Origin: Arthrobacter dokdonellae
GTDB lineage: Bacteria > Actinomycetota > Actinomycetes > Actinomycetales > Micrococcaceae
DNA length: 64,000 bases
Direction: 5' to 3'
Assembly (NCBI RefSeq): GCF_003268655.1
Contig: NZ_CP029642.1
Location: forward strand, 3,720,001-3,784,000
Both the position numbers and the translations under genes were made by a program. The notes under the pieces were generated by a model. That model did not search any database, was not told the DNA's origin, and was given only the letters and a program-made list of their open reading frames with translations. Positions 61,686 to 64,000 of this stretch are shown piece by piece. Within the stretch, counting starts at the first letter, position 1; the number at the start of each line of letters is the position of its first letter.

Positions 61686-62780
61686 ATGACGACGATCAAT
61701 CCCGGACTTCGCATGGTCACGAGGGGTGCCGGGAGCATACAAATCGGTGTGGGGCCCGGCGGCACCATCGTCGACGGTCTCCAGCCGGCAGACCTGCGAT
61801 TCATCGAGGCGCTGCGGCAGGGCACGCCTGACGGCCAGGCCCTGGCGACCGCCCGGGCATGCGGGCTGGACGAGGCACGGGCCAAGGACATTTGTGCCAG
61901 CCTGCGCGGCGTCCTCGTCAGCGACGGCGAGCTGCGCACGCAGGGCTTCCGGGCGGAGCGCCTCCGGCCGGAACATTCCTCCTTGCTCGGCCTGCACCGG
62001 GGATCAAGCCGCGGCTACATGGACAGGCGGGAACGCGGCGTCGTCCACGTCATTGGGCTCGGGCGCACGGGTGCGGCGCTGGCACTGGCGCTGGCCAGCG
62101 CGGGCGTGGGAACCGTCCTGCTCGAAGATGACAGTCCCGTCTCCGCGGTCGACGTCAGCCCCGGTTCATTCAGGCTCGCGGACATTGGCCTGCCGCGGTC
62201 GGCCGCCGTCCGTAGGCACCTTTTGGCGCTGGATCCCCGCTGCCATGCGCATGTTGTGCACGCCGGCGGCTCCGGGGCGCCGGACATGCGTTGCCTGGAC
62301 TTGGCCGTGGTGGTGGCCCACGACGCCGTCGGCGCGGCGACGTCGGCCCGCTTCATGAGCACCGACAGGCCCCACCTCGTCGTGCTGGTGCGGGAGCAGG
62401 ACGGCGTTGTGGGGCCGCTGGTCCTGCCGGGCGACACAGCCTGTGCGGAGTGCGTGGAACGCCACCGCGGCGCCAACGATCCCTTATGGCTCCAGATGTG
62501 CGAAGAGCTCGCGAAGGGCGGGGGGCCACTGCAGGAGCCGGGCGCGCAGCACGGCGGCCTGGAGGATGCCGCCCTGTCGACGGCCCTCGCCGGCACGGCG
62601 GCCGCCCAGACACTGCTCTTCCTCGACGCCGTCAACCGGCCCAGCGCATGGTCCGCCGTCCTGACGTTCCACCGGGACAATGGCCGCTGGAGCAGGGAAG
62701 AGTTCACGGCGCACCCGGGATGCGGCTGCCAGCTGCAGCGTCATGCGCTGGAGACGATCGCCAGAACGGCCTCGCCGTAG
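61686..62780 (+). CDS. ThiF/E1-like protein resembling RiPP cyclodehydratase-associated domains
   Basis: This 364-residue protein has an N-terminal winged-helix-like region (~30-85) and a Rossmann segment VVHVIGLGRTGAALALALASAGVGTVLLEDD (~118-150) as in ThiF/MoeB adenylating enzymes. It then has LPGDTACAECVERHRGANDPLW, the block seen in ocin-ThiF-like partners of azole cyclodehydratases, and a terminal CGC motif. The E1 ATP-binding Arg/Lys set is not clearly present. No precursor peptide, YcaO or dehydrogenase is nearby. GGGAGG precedes ATG 61686. It overlaps uvrD2 by 40 bp, tail to tail. Confidence 0.75.
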   Translation: MTTINPGLRMVTRGAGSIQIGVGPGGTIVDGLQPADLRFIEALRQGTPDGQALATARACGLDEARAKDICASLRGVLVSDGELRTQGFRAERLRPEHSSLLGLHRGSSRGYMDRRERGVVHVIGLGRTGAALALALASAGVGTVLLEDDSPVSAVDVSPGSFRLADIGLPRSAAVRRHLLALDPRCHAHVVHAGGSGAPDMRCLDLAVVVAHDAVGAATSARFMSTDRPHLVVLVREQDGVVGPLVLPGDTACAECVERHRGANDPLWLQMCEELAKGGGPLQEPGAQHGGLEDAALSTALAGTAAAQTLLFLDAVNRPSAWSAVLTFHRDNGRWSREEFTAHPGCGCQLQRHALETIARTASP

Positions 62781-64000
62781 CGTTCCAGCTTCGACGGCCC
62801 TACCCCCGGGAGCGCGGACAGCGCCTGCAGGTCTTCAGGAGCGGCCTCCGCAATGGCCATGAGCGTGGCGTCGGTGAACACCACGAACGCCGGCACTTCA
62901 GCGCTGGCCGCCTCCTTCAGCCGCCAGGCCCGCAGTTCCTCAAAGACCGCTTCGTCGTACCCGGCCGGACAGGTGGAGCAGCGGCCCAGCTTGCGTTCGG
63001 CGCCGGTGGTGAGCACCTTGCCGCAGGCCCGGCACACGGACGGAGCTGCCGTCTTGCGGGGCTTTCGCGCGGTGGTCTGCCGCTGGCCGGCGGGGCCGCC
63101 GCCCGTGGAATTGGGACGCAGCCCGTCCAGGAAGCGCGACGGCCTGCGGTTTGCACGGCCGCCCGGCGTGCGGGCGGTGGACCAGGAAAAGTTCAGGAAT
63201 TCCCGCGCGCGGGTGACGCCCACGTACAGCAGCCGGCGTTCCTCATCCACGGTTTCGGGGGTGTCGGCGAAGGAGATGGGCATCAGGCCCTCACTCAGGC
63301 CCACCAGGAACACGGCATCCCATTCCAGGCCCTTGGCCGAGTGCAGCGAAGCCAGCGTCACCCCCTGCACGGTGGGCGCGTGCTGGGCGGAGGCGCGCTC
63401 GGTCAGCTCGGCGACGAAGTCCACCAGGGTAAAGGCGTGCTCGGGCGTGCTGCGGGAACCGACCAGGTCATCCGCCAGCGCCACCAGGGCCGAAAGTGAT
63501 TCCCACCGCTCGCGCACGGCACCGCCGCCGGTGGGCGCCTCGGCCTGCCAGCCCAGATTGCCCAGGATGTCGCGGACCAGCTGCCCCAGCGGCTCGTCCT
63601 CGGCCGCGCGGGACGCGGCCCGCAGCTGCAGGATGCCGTCGCGGACTTCCTTGCGGGCAAAGAACCGCTCCCCGCCGCGCAGCTGGTAGCCTACGCCGGC
63701 GCGGGACAGCGCCTGCTCATAGGCTTCGGACTGGCCGTTGGTGCGGAACAGGACCGCGATTTCGCTGGCCGGGGTCCCATGGTCAATGAGAATCTTGATA
63801 CGCGCGGCGACGGCGGCGGCCTCCGCCTCATCGTCGGAGCATTCAAGGAATTCGGGAGACGGGCCGCCGGGACGCTGGGCCAGCAGTTGCAGCGGCGCCG
63901 ACCACAGGGCGTCCGCCGCCAGGCCTCCGCTTCGCCGGTTGGCCAGCAGCGAGTTGGCCAAGCCCACCACCTGGGGCGTGGAACGGTAGTCGCGGACCAG
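62741..64000 (-). CDS. uvrD2: ATP-dependent DNA helicase UvrD2, C-terminal part (runs off the window)
   Basis: The minus-strand frame enters at 64000 with LVRDYRSTPQVVGLANSLL (helicase motif IV) and includes VTLASLHSAKGLEWDAVFLVGLSEGLMP (motif V region) and EERRLLYVGVTRAREFLNFSW (motif VI). A four-cysteine motif follows (VCRACGKVL ... GRCSTCPAGYDE), then a C-terminal HRDC domain (LQALSALPGVGPSKLERYGEAVLAIV). This architecture is that of mycobacterial UvrD2, a superfamily 1 3'-5' helicase used in DNA repair. The N-terminal Walker region is outside. Confidence 0.95.
   Translation of the reverse strand: MVRDYRSTPQVVGLANSLLANRRSGGLAADALWSAPLQLLAQRPGGPSPEFLECSDDEAEAAAVAARIKILIDHGTPASEIAVLFRTNGQSEAYEQALSRAGVGYQLRGGERFFARKEVRDGILQLRAASRAAEDEPLGQLVRDILGNLGWQAEAPTGGGAVRERWESLSALVALADDLVGSRSTPEHAFTLVDFVAELTERASAQHAPTVQGVTLASLHSAKGLEWDAVFLVGLSEGLMPISFADTPETVDEERRLLYVGVTRAREFLNFSWSTARTPGGRANRRPSRFLDGLRPNSTGGGPAGQRQTTARKPRKTAAPSVCRACGKVLTTGAERKLGRCSTCPAGYDEAVFEELRAWRLKEAASAEVPAFVVFTDATLMAIAEAAPEDLQALSALPGVGPSKLERYGEAVLAIVSSA

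Overview
The window comes from a high-GC actinobacterium, most likely Arthrobacter or a close Micrococcaceae relative. Supporting signs are the strong G/C bias at codon third positions, start codons (ATG or GTG) often overlapping the previous stop, a UvrD2-type helicase with a four-cysteine motif and HRDC domain, a DUF2342 zinc-protease-like protein, a UPF0182 giant membrane protein, and dispersed intergenic repeats of a kind I associate with this family. It reads as core chromosome. I see no phage, plasmid, insertion sequence, CRISPR array or rRNA.

Layout. 1-1425: end of a MoxR ATPase and a DUF58 protein. 1936-3644: MetE-like protein and chorismate mutase. 3726-9242: oligopeptide ABC importer. 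9379-12546: DinB-like protein, then MnmA and its cysteine desulfurase partner. 12704-15195: secreted subtilase and an unknown protein. 15283-19787: a divergent pterin/folate-like cluster, with a cysteine-rich HTH regulator facing FolE, an FAD reductase, a FolP2-type DHPS paralogue and a RibD/Rv2671-type reductase. 19841-22151: J-domain protein, TrmL and a methyltransferase. 22165-23949: first ETF pair. 24320-29579: envelope-stress-like locus (HtrA protease, TPM protein, PspA). 29665-33613: two aldo/keto reductases, an MmyB-type regulator and an epimerase-like protein. 33925-37103: HTH-Mop regulator and modABC. 37173-37249 and 54526-54602: two initiator tRNA genes with the same sequence. 37538-42570: valine catabolism genes plus a b-type cytochrome. 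42703-45120: second ETF pair facing a MarR regulator. 45266-54352: fatty-acid/branched acyl-CoA degradation operon facing a TetR regulator and an enoyl-CoA hydratase remnant. 54703-64000: UPF0182 protein, PDZ-Lon protease, DUF2342 protein, YgjP-like protease, an orphan ThiF/cyclodehydratase-like protein and UvrD2 (runs off the window).

How the genes fit together. The acyl-CoA dehydrogenases at 40426-41562 and 51956-53113 need electron-transfer flavoprotein, and the window encodes two ETF sets. Cysteine desulfurase supplies sulfur to MnmA for tRNA 2-thiouridine. HtrA, TPM and PspA are plausibly one membrane-maintenance neighbourhood. The most unusual unit is 15283-19787: a GTP cyclohydrolase, a noncanonical DHPS and a DHFR-like reductase under a predicted metal or Fe-S-sensing regulator, which looks like a dedicated second pterin route.

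Three families of dispersed repeats punctuate the intergenic regions, and one has entered coding sequence.
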